Shown here piece after piece: positions 13,249 through 21,794 of a stretch of 64,000 nucleotides of DNA (its first letter is position 1; the number at the start of each line of letters is the position of its first letter). The stretch covers positions 217,206 through 281,205 of the forward strand of contig JAHJOO010000066.1 in NCBI GenBank assembly GCA_018820275.1. The letters are read 5' to 3'. This stretch comes from Alphaproteobacteria bacterium (GTDB taxonomy: Bacteria > Pseudomonadota > Alphaproteobacteria > Caulobacterales > Caulobacteraceae). A program made the position numbers and the translations under genes. The notes below the pieces were generated by a model that saw only the letters and a list, made by a program, of their open reading frames with translations, did no database searches and was not told the DNA's origin.

Positions 13249-14499
13249 CTAGTGGTCGTGGCTCGCGCCGGACTTCTCGACGTCCGCGCGGATGAGGAAG
13301 GCGCCGTCGACAACGTAGTCGACGCCGGGGTCGATGCCGGACAAGACTTCGGTCCATTCCGGGGTCCGCCTGCCCAGTTCCAGCATCCGCACCTCATAGG
13401 TGGTGCCGAAGCGGGCGTAGACGACGGTGAAGTCGCGGAAGGGCTGGAGCGCGCGGGTGCGCACCGCCAGCGGAACCTCGCCCGCGCCCACCTGGACTTC
13501 GCCGGAGACGCCCAGGCCCGGCCGCCAGACGCCGCCCTGGTAGGGCAGGTCGACGTGGGCGATCATCACCTGGCTGGTCAGGTCGGTCGATGGCAGAACG
13601 GCCTCGATCGCCCCGTTGAAGGTGTAGTCGCCGGCCAGGCTCTTGACCGTGACCCTCTGGCCCGCGCGGACGCGCTCGGCGTCGCGGGGATAGAGCAGGA
13701 ACTCGGCGTGGAGCCGGGTCGGATCGCCGATCCTCAGCATGGGCTCGCCGCCGCCGGTGATCGAGCCGACGTTGACGTTCTTCTCGACGATGATGCCCGA
13801 AACGGGGGCCGTGATCGGATAGGTCTGGAGGCTTTCGCTGGACTCGACGCGGGCGATCACCTGTCCGCGCGACACCCGCGTGCCGAGCTGGACGTTCAGC
13901 GCCATGACACGGCCGGGATAGCGGGCGTGAACATCCGCTTGCCCTTCGGGGGTGATCTCGACCCGACCGGTCAGGGGCAGAGTCTCGCCGAGCGTCGCGG
14001 GACCGACGCGCTCGACCGTGACCCCGCCCGTGCGGGCGGCGTCGGCGGAGATGGTGGTCCGCCCTTCATAGGAGGCATAGGTCCATGCGGACCGCTCGCC
14101 CCCCCGTGTCGCCGAAACCGCGACGTCGAACGAGTGGGGCTCGAACACCACGCCGGGGCTGGCGAGATAGTCGTTCTCCGCCGTGAAGGTGAAGCGATCG
14201 ACCTTCGGCCCCAGCCGGGTCAGCACGATCGAAGCCTGAACCTGGCGGGGATCGAGCGGCTTGTCCTTCAGATAGGGATAGAGCCGGAACAGCGGCTCTG
14301 GCCCTTCCTCATACAGGGTGATCTCCAGGGCGAAGTCGCCGTCGCGCAGCAGGCGGCCGTTGTGCGGGCCGCGCTCATACTCGCCGGCCTCGGCTTCGGC
14401 CTTTTCGGTGGACGGGGCGTCCGAGCAGGACGCGACGCCGACGAAGCCGGCCAGGAACAGGGCCGCCGCAGCCGCCCGAATGAGATTGGACGGGCTCAT
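13249..14499 (-). CDS. czcB: CzcB-type periplasmic adaptor (membrane fusion protein)
   Basis: This 416-residue adaptor links CzcA to the outer-membrane channel. The start at ATG 14499 overlaps the czcC stop as ATGA, and the N-terminus shows a lipoprotein signal with VASC as lipobox (Cys25). After a charged segment come the lipoyl/barrel-sandwich halves (GRVMALNVQLGTRVSRGQVI and PVSGIIVEKNVNVGSI) and beta-barrel strands (VRAGQRVTVKSLAG). A His-containing region GPHNGRLLRDGD and a C-terminal SHDH could bind metal. The longer frame extending upstream to 15126 is a shadow of czcC. Confidence 0.94.
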   Translation of the reverse strand: MSPSNLIRAAAAALFLAGFVGVASCSDAPSTEKAEAEAGEYERGPHNGRLLRDGDFALEITLYEEGPEPLFRLYPYLKDKPLDPRQVQASIVLTRLGPKVDRFTFTAENDYLASPGVVFEPHSFDVAVSATRGGERSAWTYASYEGRTTISADAARTGGVTVERVGPATLGETLPLTGRVEITPEGQADVHARYPGRVMALNVQLGTRVSRGQVIARVESSESLQTYPITAPVSGIIVEKNVNVGSITGGGEPMLRIGDPTRLHAEFLLYPRDAERVRAGQRVTVKSLAGDYTFNGAIEAVLPSTDLTSQVMIAHVDLPYQGGVWRPGLGVSGEVQVGAGEVPLAVRTRALQPFRDFTVVYARFGTTYEVRMLELGRRTPEWTEVLSGIDPGVDYVVDGAFLIRADVEKSGASHDH

Positions 14500-15818
14500 C
14501 GGCGCGCCTCCGATTGCAGGATGAGAGGATCGTGGGCGCCGGTCAGCCGATCCCGGCGGGCGACGTCTCGATGGAGCTCGGAAAGGACCTCGACCAGCCG
14601 CAGCCGCAGATCGAGCAGGGCGCGGTGGGCCGAGACCACGTCGTTGTAGGTGAAGCCGCCCCTGGCGAAGCCGGCCTCGACCTCGGCGACGGCGCGCTCG
14701 GCCAGAGGCAAGGCGTCCTCGCGCAGGCGTCTGGCTTCGCTGGCGCCGGCCGAGATGTCGACCTGAAGCCGCGCGACCTCGCGGTCCTTTTCGATGCGGA
14801 ACGCGTTTCGGTCCGCCGTCGCGGCGGTCGCCAGAGCCTCCGCCCGGTCGATGGCTCCCTGATTGCGATCGTAGCGCTGAAGCGGGATCGATCCGCCGAC
14901 CACCAGGCCGACGCCGCCCGTGTCCCAGTCGTGCCGCAGGCCCACATCGACCGTGGCGTTGGGCACGGCGGCGGCGCGCTGGACGGCGGCGTCCGCCGTC
15001 GCTAGGTCGCGCCGCGCGTCGAACACGAGCAGGTCCGCCCAGGCGATCTCGCCGACAGACGCCCGCGACGCGGAGGTGTCGTAGAACAGGTCCGACGGGA
15101 TGGAAAAGTCCACCGTGCCGTCCCAAAACTTCGCCAGGGCGATGCGGGCGACGCGCAGCCTCGTTTCCGCCTGATCCAGGTCGATCTGGGCCTCAACCAA
15201 TTCCGCCTCCGCCCGCGAGCCTGCGAACAGGGGATCGCGCGCCGCCGCCACCCGGCGCGACGTCTCGGCCTGAACCCGCTCGGCCAGCGCGAGCCGTTGC
15301 CGGGCGACGTCCAGTTCCGCCTCGGCGACCAGCACCTCGATGTAGGCGAGCTGCGCCTGCTCCAGGCGGTCCAGCCGCTTCACCCGCGCTTCCGCCGCGA
15401 CGAGTTCGGCTTCGCTGCGCGCCCGGCCCGTCCGTGCGACCCGATCGCCACCACGTTCCAGTTCCTGAGAATAGGTGACGCGCACCTCGGTCCGGTCGAT
15501 CAGTCCTCCGCCGCCGACCGTCGGCAGGTTCTCGACCGCGACGCCGAGGCGGGGGTTGGTGCGCACATCGGCCTGACGAACGCCGGCTTCGGCTGCACGC
15601 GCGCGGGCGTCCGATCCGGCGATGGCCGGGTCGGCCTGGGACGCGCGGGCGAGCGCGTCGGGCAGCGTCAGCGTCGGAAGCGGCGCCTCGGCGGCCGGCG
15701 CGGCGTCTTGGGCCAAGGCCATGCCGCTAGTCAGGGCAAGGCCTGCGGTAAGGGCGAGCACGGAGGCCACCGCGGCTCGCGCCCGCCGTCCGGCCAAGCC
15801 GGCGGTTGGGTGTCTCAA
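14496..15818 (-). CDS. czcC: CzcC-type outer-membrane efflux channel
   Basis: This TolC-family protein forms the outer-membrane exit duct for CzcAB. A TTG at 15818 stands 6 bases after GGAGA and begins a signal peptide (residues about 1-38, ending SGMALAQ), giving 440 residues. The mature part shows two repeats of long alpha-helical hairpins, for example TYSQELERGGDRVARTGRAR and PLQRYDRNQGAIDRAEALAT, the usual inner/outer hairpin marks of the family. ATG starts upstream add improbable Arg-rich sequence. It is the first structural gene of czcCBA; the czcI-like gene lies 47 bp upstream on the same strand. Confidence 0.92.
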   Translation of the reverse strand: MRHPTAGLAGRRARAAVASVLALTAGLALTSGMALAQDAAPAAEAPLPTLTLPDALARASQADPAIAGSDARARAAEAGVRQADVRTNPRLGVAVENLPTVGGGGLIDRTEVRVTYSQELERGGDRVARTGRARSEAELVAAEARVKRLDRLEQAQLAYIEVLVAEAELDVARQRLALAERVQAETSRRVAAARDPLFAGSRAEAELVEAQIDLDQAETRLRVARIALAKFWDGTVDFSIPSDLFYDTSASRASVGEIAWADLLVFDARRDLATADAAVQRAAAVPNATVDVGLRHDWDTGGVGLVVGGSIPLQRYDRNQGAIDRAEALATAATADRNAFRIEKDREVARLQVDISAGASEARRLREDALPLAERAVAEVEAGFARGGFTYNDVVSAHRALLDLRLRLVEVLSELHRDVARRDRLTGAHDPLILQSEARR

Positions 15819-15865
15819 GGGAAATCTCCGGAGAAGGGCGCGCGCGACCGCTCGGCCGCGCCGGT

Positions 15866-16270
15866 TCAGATGACCGTCAGCGTCCGTTTCGGAGGGTCTT
15901 CGGGGCCTTCTCGGTCCCACCCCGTCAAGGCGTGATCCGCGCCGGGCGTCAGCGGGTCGGCCGCCAAGGCGAGAACATGGACCGGAGCCCGCGAAAGCGT
16001 CGGGACTGCGGCGTGCGGATCACCGCCGTTGTGGTGGTGGTGCCCGATAGGTTGTTGTTCGCCGTCCGTCTCCGGGTCTTCGTCCGGAGCCTCGGCCGGG
16101 GCGACATGCACATGAATCCCGTGGTCGTCATCGACCGACGTCAAGGATACAGGCGGCCAGCCCGCGCCGTGACCAAAGGAATGCTGGGTTTCCGCCACCG
16201 CATGGGCGTTCAACGCCGCCAAGAGGGCGACGCTGAAGCAGATGCAGAAGAGACGGAAGACTCGCGGCAA
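15866..16270 (-). CDS. His-rich secreted CzcI-like protein
   Basis: This 134-residue protein opens with a signal peptide (MPRVFRLFCICFSVALLAALNAHAVA) and has a low-complexity mature part rich in His, Asp and Glu, including DDDHGIHVHV and IGHHHHNGGD. Short His-rich periplasmic proteins precede czcC in many czc operons (CzcI and relatives) and are thought to buffer metal or modulate induction. The C-terminal DPPKRTLTVI recalls that group. It heads the leftward czc operon and is divergent from copC. Assignment rests on position and composition, not on a catalytic motif. Confidence 0.7.
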   Translation of the reverse strand: MPRVFRLFCICFSVALLAALNAHAVAETQHSFGHGAGWPPVSLTSVDDDHGIHVHVAPAEAPDEDPETDGEQQPIGHHHHNGGDPHAAVPTLSRAPVHVLALAADPLTPGADHALTGWDREGPEDPPKRTLTVI

Positions 16271-16483
16271 GATCGGCGCTCCTCAGAGTCCTGTAGCGAG
16301 TCGAACGGCGACGGGCAACGGCGACGACCGGTCCCCAAGCGGGGGCGAAACACGCTCGGGCGTCGTTTCGCTACGCGCGCACCGCTACGAAGCGGACCTC
16401 TGGCGAAATTTTGAAGAGAGAGAGGGGCCGCTCGCCAGGCCCCGTAATACCTAGTGGGGCCATCATTCCGTGGAGTTGTTCCT

Positions 16484-16846
16484 ATGCTTAATCGCCAAGC
16501 TCTGTCTTTCGTCGGCGCGGTTGGAGCCGTGTTTCTCATCGCAACCCAGGCTGACGCGCACGCCCGTGTCGTCGCATCGACGCCGGCGGCGAGCGCCACG
16601 GTCAACTCGACGAGGTCGATCTCGGTGACCTTCAGCGAGCGTGTCGCCCCCGCCTTTTCAGGGCTCGACCTTGTCGGCGCTTCAGGCTCGGAGATCGCCG
16701 TGACCTCCAGCGTGTCGGCCGATGGAAAAACCATCACCGGTCAGACCGCCAGGCCTCTGTCCGCAGGAGCCTACACTGTGAACTGGCGCGCTGCATCGGC
16801 GGACGGACACCGGATGACGGGCAACTTTACCTTCACCGTCCGGTAA
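16484..16846 (+). CDS. copC: CopC periplasmic copper-binding protein
   Basis: This 120-residue beta-barrel copper chaperone has a signal peptide (residues 1-25, MLNRQALSFVGAVGAVFLIA). Cleavage leaves an N-terminal HARV, whose first histidine is the classic CopC Cu(II) ligand. The domain continues VTFSERVAPAFSGLDL and ends SADGHRMTGNFTFTVR, where DGH is the second conserved ligand site. The frame is open to 16454, but the start at ATG 16484 gives the correct signal peptide. copD follows after 6 bp, forming the usual CopCD pair. Met-rich loops of copper(I)-binding CopC are absent. Confidence 0.92.
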   Translation: MLNRQALSFVGAVGAVFLIATQADAHARVVASTPAASATVNSTRSISVTFSERVAPAFSGLDLVGASGSEIAVTSSVSADGKTITGQTARPLSAGAYTVNWRAASADGHRMTGNFTFTVR

Positions 16847-16852
16847 CCTGCG

Positions 16853-17794
16853 GTGCTCGACCTTCTGGTGATCGCCCTGCGGTTGGCGCAGTACGGCGGG
16901 GCGGTCATCCTGCTCGGTGCCCCGCTGTTCCTGCTTTACGGACTGCAGGAGCGCGATGCCGCTTCCCAGGCCTGGTCACGTGGCCTGATCGCGTCGGCCG
17001 CCGCCGTGGTTGCGATCGCCTCGGCGGCGGGCTTGATCGCGCAGACCTCCGTGATGGCGGGGTCGATCACCGAGGGGCTCAAACCCTCGTCGATCGGCTT
17101 CATGATCACCGGGACGAGCCTGGGACCCGCCTTCGTTGTCCGATCGGCGATGGCCTTGGCGGCCTTGGGCGTGGTTCTATTCGTGCGACCCTCGAGACTC
17201 CAGTGGATGGGTCTGGTCTTCGCGGGTCTCGTGATCAGCGCGAGTTTTGCCTGGACGGGTCACGGAGCCGCGACCGAAGGCGCGGGCCGCTATCCCCACC
17301 TCGCCGCGGCCATCCTGCACAGCTGGGCCGCCGCACTCTGGCTCGGAGCGCTGGCGGCGCTCCTCGTCATGACCTTGCGTCATCGGCTGGGCGATATTCG
17401 ATCGGATCGTATCTTGCATGCCGCGCTGCACGGGTTTTCGGGTGTTGGAACCCTCGCCGTCGCTCTCTTGATCCTAAGTGGAGCCGTGAACAGTCTATTC
17501 CTGGTCGGCCTTGATCGGATCAGCGGGCTGTGGACCACCCTCTATGGCGGCCTGCTTCTGGCCAAGCTCGGTGTGTTTGGGCTCATGCTGGCGCTGGCGG
17601 CGTCGAACCGCTTCCTGTTAACCCCGGGCCTATCGGACGCCCTCGACGAGCCGGAGGGTCTGAAAGCCGCCGTGGCGCGGCTGAAGGGGAGCCTTGTGCT
17701 GGAAACCCTTCTCGCCCTGGCCCTTCTTGGCCTCGTGGCGATCATGGGCACTCTGGCGCCGGTGTCTGCGATGGATATGTCCATGTCGTCGTGA
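16853..17794 (+). CDS. copD: CopD-family inner-membrane copper protein
   Basis: This 313-residue protein with about eight hydrophobic helices starts at GTG 16853, six bases after the copC stop. Family features include the early LVIALRLAQYGGAVILLGAP helix, TGHGAATEGAG, and HLAAAILHSWAAALWLGALA with conserved histidines. The C-terminus ends AMDMSMSS, a short Met-rich tail. CopD is proposed to move copper from periplasmic CopC into the cytoplasm. Here it lies just upstream of a cytosolic copper-storage protein, which would be a natural receiver of such copper. Transport direction is family inference. Confidence 0.88.
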   Translation: MLDLLVIALRLAQYGGAVILLGAPLFLLYGLQERDAASQAWSRGLIASAAAVVAIASAAGLIAQTSVMAGSITEGLKPSSIGFMITGTSLGPAFVVRSAMALAALGVVLFVRPSRLQWMGLVFAGLVISASFAWTGHGAATEGAGRYPHLAAAILHSWAAALWLGALAALLVMTLRHRLGDIRSDRILHAALHGFSGVGTLAVALLILSGAVNSLFLVGLDRISGLWTTLYGGLLLAKLGVFGLMLALAASNRFLLTPGLSDALDEPEGLKAAVARLKGSLVLETLLALALLGLVAIMGTLAPVSAMDMSMSS

Positions 17795-17800
17795 GCGTCG

Positions 17801-17824
17801 GCGGTCGCGACGGCCGGCGACCGC
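17801..17824. repeat. Inverted repeat after copD
   Basis: GCGGTCGC (17801-17808) and GCGACCGC (17817-17824) form a perfect 8-bp stem around an 8-base loop, starting 6 bp after the copD stop. It is followed by an A-tract rather than a T-tract on the plus strand, so it is not a canonical intrinsic terminator. It may still limit read-through or protect the 3' end of the transcript. Confidence 0.4.
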
Positions 17825-17958
17825 TGAAAAAACAGGCAGCGCCAGCGTCGCTGGACAACACGCTCCCTCCCTGCGCACGCATTTTCAAGGACAAGGCACC
17901 AACACGCGGAACGACCGCCGTCGCCTGGGATTGACCAAGTTCATCCCCGGAGAGTTCG

Positions 17959-18372
17959 ATGCATATCCAATCCATGATCAGCACCCATCCCCACGTTCAA
18001 GGTTCGACCAATGACGCGCTGATCCGCGCCGTCGAAGCGGCCTATGACTGCGCCGCGACCTGTCGCATCTGCGCCGATGCGTGTCTCGGCGAAGCCATGG
18101 TGGCCGACCTCGTCCAATGCATTCGGCTGACCCTCGATTGCGCCGACCTTTGCGCGTCGGCGGGCGCGGTCGGCGCCCGACGGACGGGAAGCAACGAGGC
18201 CGTCATCAAGGCTCTGCTCGAGGCTTGCGCCGACACCTGCGCCACTTGCGCGGCGGAATGCGACAAGCACGCGGATATGCATGAACACTGCCGCATTTGT
18301 GCCGAGGCATGCCGACGGTGCGAGACCGCCTGTCGTGAAGCGGTTGAGACAATCACGCCATCCGACAACTGA
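17959..18372 (+). CDS. Cys-rich four-helix-bundle copper storage protein (Csp-like)
   Basis: This 137-residue protein holds 16 cysteines, mostly in CxxxC spacing along predicted helices: YDCAATCRICADAC, LTLDCADLCASAG, EACADTCATCAAECDKHAD and HCRICAEACRRCETAC. This is the pattern of DUF326/Csp proteins, whose bundles fill with many Cu(I) ions. There is no signal peptide or Tat motif, so it matches the cytosolic Csp3-type branch rather than exported Csp1. The N-terminal MHIQSMISTHPHVQG adds His and Met. It lies downstream of copCD on the same strand and probably buffers cytoplasmic copper. Confidence 0.88.
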   Translation: MHIQSMISTHPHVQGSTNDALIRAVEAAYDCAATCRICADACLGEAMVADLVQCIRLTLDCADLCASAGAVGARRTGSNEAVIKALLEACADTCATCAAECDKHADMHEHCRICAEACRRCETACREAVETITPSDN

Positions 18373-18645
18373 TTGGGCGCCGGTCTCTTGCTGCCCTTGA
18401 ACAACGCAGACGGAGGGCGGCGCCCCCTGCTGGATAGGTGACGCTGCCCCCCAAGAGCGACGACTGTGGCCATCGGTCCTATCCGCTCGCTGTAAAGACC
18501 CAATCACTCGCTGCCCGTACGGACACGCGGGCTCCGCAGCTCGGCAGATTGGGGGGCATGAAGCGCCTGAACGACCCTTCGTTCCCGTGGCGCGCCCGGA
18601 TCGATTCGCCTAGGCTAGAAGGCTTGGGCGACTGAGGGGACGTGC

Positions 18646-19917
18646 GTGCAGGATCGACTTCGAGACCTTATCGAACGGTGGCGTGACGACCCTGCGGCGA
18701 CCTACCAAACCTGGTTTCTGTGGGACGAACGGTTGAAGAACTTCCGGTCGATCCGCAGAGGCATCGGCCAAGTGGTCGAGGAAATCGAGACGGGCCGGTT
18801 TGGCGTCGCCTATCGCGGCTCGTCTCTGGAAACCATCGTCCATTCGGTCGCGGAGCAGCGCCAGATCTTCAAGGGCGCCGACCACGCTTTTCTGTGGAAG
18901 CCCAAGCTGCGGATCCCCGACATCTACGAGAACCCGGCGAACCAGCGGGCCTTTGGCCGTCTCCTGCATCATTGCAGCGGCTGTTCGACGGCCGACGAGA
19001 TCCTCTCCGGCATTCGCACGATCGATCAGCTGAAGATCAAGGGCCTCGGACCGGCCGTCGCCAACCTGATCTACTTCCTGCACCCCACCCACGCGCCGCC
19101 GTTCAACACCGCAATCGTCAACGGCTACAATGCGATCACGGGCGCGAAGGTGAAGCTCGGCAGTTGGGACCACTACCTGGCCATGCGGGAAGGTCTGCTG
19201 GCTTTGAACGCCCGGTACCGCGACCTGCTGTCGAACGATTTGGGCGCGATCGCAGGATTTTTGTTCGATGTGGGTTCCGGCCGGTACCCGGCCCCGCCCC
19301 TCGAGGGCGACACCCTCCCTCGTCAGGACTGGGAGGACCGGCTCGCACAGGCCCGCTTTGAAGCGATGAAGTTCGAGAAAGCGACGGCGCAGCAACGCGA
19401 GACGGACCGCACGCATACCGAAATTCAGGCCTGGCTCCGCGATCTGGGACGGGCGCTCGGCTACCGTGTCTGGATCGCCGCCAACGACCGAGGCCGATTG
19501 CACGACGGCGCGCGCCTCGGCGAGGGATGCCTCGATCAACTTCCCGCGGCTCTAGCGAACGGCGCGGGGGCGGAGTCGATCCGCCTGATCGACGTCCTGT
19601 GGCTGGACGCCGCCGCGGATCGGGTGGCGGCGGCCTTCGAAGTCGAACACTCCACCACCATCTATTCCGGCGTGGTGCGCATGTTGGACCTGGCGCTCTC
19701 GGGCGAGTTACACTCGTCAGCGGGGCTGTTTCTGGTGGCCCCGGACAGCCGGGAGGGCGACGTGCGCGCCCAGCTGCAACGCCCGGCTTTCAGCCGGATC
19801 GCGGATCTGGATGTCCGGTACCTGCCCTATGGCGAACTGGATCGACACCGGGGCTCGATCGCGCGTTTCGCCTCCGACCTGCGGGCCCTGACCGAGATTT
19901 CCCACCGCCTGACCTGA
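18646..19917 (+). CDS. Orphan restriction-endonuclease-like protein (PD-(D/E)XK)
   Basis: This 423-residue protein starts at GTG 18646, preceded by GAGGGG. The C-terminal part has the pattern of a PD-(D/E)XK nuclease: a helix with Glu259 (HTEIQAWLRDLGRALGY), a strand with Asp316 (IRLIDVLWLD), and FEVEHSTTIY with Glu332 and Glu334. Similar FEVEHS segments occur in proteins annotated as type II restriction enzymes. The N-terminal half contains a helix-hairpin-helix-like IKGLGPAVANLIYFLHP (131-147), suggesting DNA binding. No methyltransferase is adjacent. It could act in defence with a distant methylase, or by recognising modified DNA. Function uncertain. Confidence 0.65.
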   Translation: MQDRLRDLIERWRDDPAATYQTWFLWDERLKNFRSIRRGIGQVVEEIETGRFGVAYRGSSLETIVHSVAEQRQIFKGADHAFLWKPKLRIPDIYENPANQRAFGRLLHHCSGCSTADEILSGIRTIDQLKIKGLGPAVANLIYFLHPTHAPPFNTAIVNGYNAITGAKVKLGSWDHYLAMREGLLALNARYRDLLSNDLGAIAGFLFDVGSGRYPAPPLEGDTLPRQDWEDRLAQARFEAMKFEKATAQQRETDRTHTEIQAWLRDLGRALGYRVWIAANDRGRLHDGARLGEGCLDQLPAALANGAGAESIRLIDVLWLDAAADRVAAAFEVEHSTTIYSGVVRMLDLALSGELHSSAGLFLVAPDSREGDVRAQLQRPAFSRIADLDVRYLPYGELDRHRGSIARFASDLRALTEISHRLT

Positions 19918-19961
19918 GCGCTGTCTGCGCGATCCCGCGACCGGCGTCCGCGCTGGACGGA

Positions 19962-20690
19962 TCACCCTGGACTGCTCGTCCGTCGAGAGGCTCGAAGCGC
20001 TTTGAGATCGCGTCCCACGCGGATCCACAACAGGATGATCCCCGTGATGACGATGCTCAGGGTGAGGAGGGTCGTGACGATGATTAGGGGATGATTGAAG
20101 TTTTCGCCCGCCTGCCAGTCCATGATGTGGAGCCGCCAGAAGAGGTCATAGAAGCGCCAGACGTCCGAGCGGCGCGTTACCACCTCTCCCGTCGTTGGCG
20201 ACAGATAGAAGCTCGTCCGTTCCCGGTCGGCGAAATCGACGCGCCAAAGCGGTCCCGTCCGCCCCGTCTCCTGCGGGGCCTGAGGCAACAACGCCGTGCC
20301 CGAGATATCGGCCTCGCCCCTGTAGGCCTGCTTGGCGAAGGTCGACGCCTCGACAGGGGACATCGGCGCGAACGGGACGCCTGTCGCGGCGGATACGACG
20401 ACAGGCTCCCCGTCGGCAGGCGTCAAAGTCCAGGCAGGACCGCGCGGCGTCGTGCTCAACTCCGCCTGCACGGGGTCCACACCGGCCCGAAGCGCCACGG
20501 CCGCGAGCGTCGGAAGATCGTCCAGCTCAATCGCGCTGGGTCTGACCTCGGCCGCGCGATGCTCGCTGCGCACGGTCTCGATCGGAATGACAGTCATGAC
20601 CAGGCCGCCGCCGACCCAGAACAGGACCTGCAGCCCCACGACCAGCCCGACCCATTTGTGAAGCTGGGTCGATAGCTTGAGCACCTTCAT
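19962..20690 (-). CDS. PepSY-domain membrane protein
   Basis: This 242-residue protein has an N-terminal helix (HKWVGLVVGLQVLFWVGGGLVMT), a periplasmic region of about 140 residues with PepSY-like strands (FYLSPTTGEVVTRRSDVWRF), the LHIMDW segment, and a second helix (LIIVTTLLTLSIVITGIILLWIRV). This is the layout of the PepSY-associated TM family, some members of which reduce periplasmic metal or iron chelates. It is the last gene of a leftward set starting with the DUF2231 gene, 11 bp after the DUF411 stop. A redox role in copper handling is plausible but not shown. Confidence 0.8.
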   Translation of the reverse strand: MKVLKLSTQLHKWVGLVVGLQVLFWVGGGLVMTVIPIETVRSEHRAAEVRPSAIELDDLPTLAAVALRAGVDPVQAELSTTPRGPAWTLTPADGEPVVVSAATGVPFAPMSPVEASTFAKQAYRGEADISGTALLPQAPQETGRTGPLWRVDFADRERTSFYLSPTTGEVVTRRSDVWRFYDLFWRLHIMDWQAGENFNHPLIIVTTLLTLSIVITGIILLWIRVGRDLKALRASRRTSSPG

Positions 20691-20701
20691 CGGAGCGCCC
20701 G

Positions 20702-21172
20702 TCAGGCGTGGCGGGCGAACACGCGCGTGCCGCCGCCCTCGAGGATCAACAAGGTCTCATAGGGCTCGCGCCGCCCGTCCGGCGTCTCCATGCCCGGCGA
20801 TCCCAGCGGCATCGCCGGCACGGCGAGGCCCACGGCGTTCGGGCGCTCGGCCAGAAGCCTTCGAACATCCTCGGCCGGCACATGACCCTCCAGAACATAG
20901 CCGCCGATCAGAGCGGTATGGCAGGACGCCAGGGCCTCCGGCACGCCCTGGGTGCTGCGGGTCGAGCGCAGACTCGGCAGCTCGGTGATTCGGGCCTCGA
21001 AGCCGGCCGACCGCATATAATCGACCCAGGCCGTGCAGCAGCCGCAGGTCGGCGTCTTGTAGACCGCGAGCTCGCTCGACGTACGGCTGATGGGCGCGCA
21101 CGCCGCGACGGCAAGGGCGCAGGTCCCGGTGGCCAGGAGGCTCCGGCGCGACAGCGGTAGAGAGAGTTCCAT
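20702..21172 (-). CDS. DUF411 periplasmic metal-binding protein
   Basis: This 156-residue protein is characteristic of copper and silver resistance loci. ATG 21172 is chosen because GAGG lies just upstream and because it begins the export signal LSRRSLLATG (twin-arginine), which leads to a lipobox-like AVAAC. The DUF411 core begins VYKTPTCGCCTAWVDYMR, with the metal-binding CGCC, and continues SCHTALIGGYVLEGHVPAED and GLAVPAMPLGSPGME. Copper binding by CGCC is the accepted expectation for this family. An earlier in-frame ATG (21202) adds only ten residues. Confidence 0.86.
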   Translation of the reverse strand: MELSLPLSRRSLLATGTCALAVAACAPISRTSSELAVYKTPTCGCCTAWVDYMRSAGFEARITELPSLRSTRSTQGVPEALASCHTALIGGYVLEGHVPAEDVRRLLAERPNAVGLAVPAMPLGSPGMETPDGRREPYETLLILEGGGTRVFARHA

Positions 21173-21226
21173 GATGCCTCGAGGAAACGATCTGTCGAAC
21201 AAGCCCTAGCTCCGGGCCCGGGCGGC

Positions 21227-21700
21227 TCAGGTGGCGGGCCGGAAGGGTCGCGCCGAGGAATGATAGATGTAGAACCGCCACTCATCGCCGCGCTTGCGCA
21301 GGACGCTGGTCGCTACGCCGCGGCGCTCTATGGGGGCCCGGGCGTCGTCTTCGAAGGTGATGTGGTAGGTGTAGGTCTCCGATACGAAGGCGGTGTCCCC
21401 ATCGATCTCGACCTTCACTTCATGGTCGCGGAAATCGAAGCCCGCGAGTTCGGAAAACTCGGGTCCCAGGTGGTGCTCCAGATAGTAGGCGAACGAGCCC
21501 TCGACGCCGCCATTCTCGAAGACCTCGGAGTCTGACCAGAACAGGGTCGGGGTCTGCGACACGTCCATCTGCTCAATCGCGGTCTTGTAAGCGGCGACTA
21601 CGGCGCGGACGGCCTGCTCGTCAGAGGCTTGAGCCTGGGCGGGAGGCGCAATGGCGAGACTGGCGGCGATCGCCAGTCCGGCGAAGGTTGAACGAAACAT
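21227..21700 (-). CDS. Secreted SnoaL/NTF2-like protein
   Basis: This protein of about 157 residues has a signal peptide (MFRSTFAGLAIAASLAIAPPAQAQA) and a cone-shaped NTF2 fold pattern: QAVRAVVAAYKTAIEQMD, LFWSDSEVFENGG, FRDHEVKVEIDGDTAFVSET, and a C-terminal VLRKRGDEWRFYIYHSS. These proteins (DUF4440/SnoaL-like) bind small ligands or are enzymes, and several accompany copper genes. ATG 21700 follows AGGAG; a GTG four codons earlier is the alternative. It sits between the DUF2231 and DUF411 genes. The substrate cannot be told. Confidence 0.78.
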   Translation of the reverse strand: MFRSTFAGLAIAASLAIAPPAQAQASDEQAVRAVVAAYKTAIEQMDVSQTPTLFWSDSEVFENGGVEGSFAYYLEHHLGPEFSELAGFDFRDHEVKVEIDGDTAFVSETYTYHITFEDDARAPIERRGVATSVLRKRGDEWRFYIYHSSARPFRPAT

Positions 21701-21794
21701 CGTGGATGGCACTCCTGGTGGCGATAGCTGTGAAGGCGGGTGTGCTGAATGAGGGACAACTGAAACGCGACTGAGCAGGGCGTGGTCGTGACCG

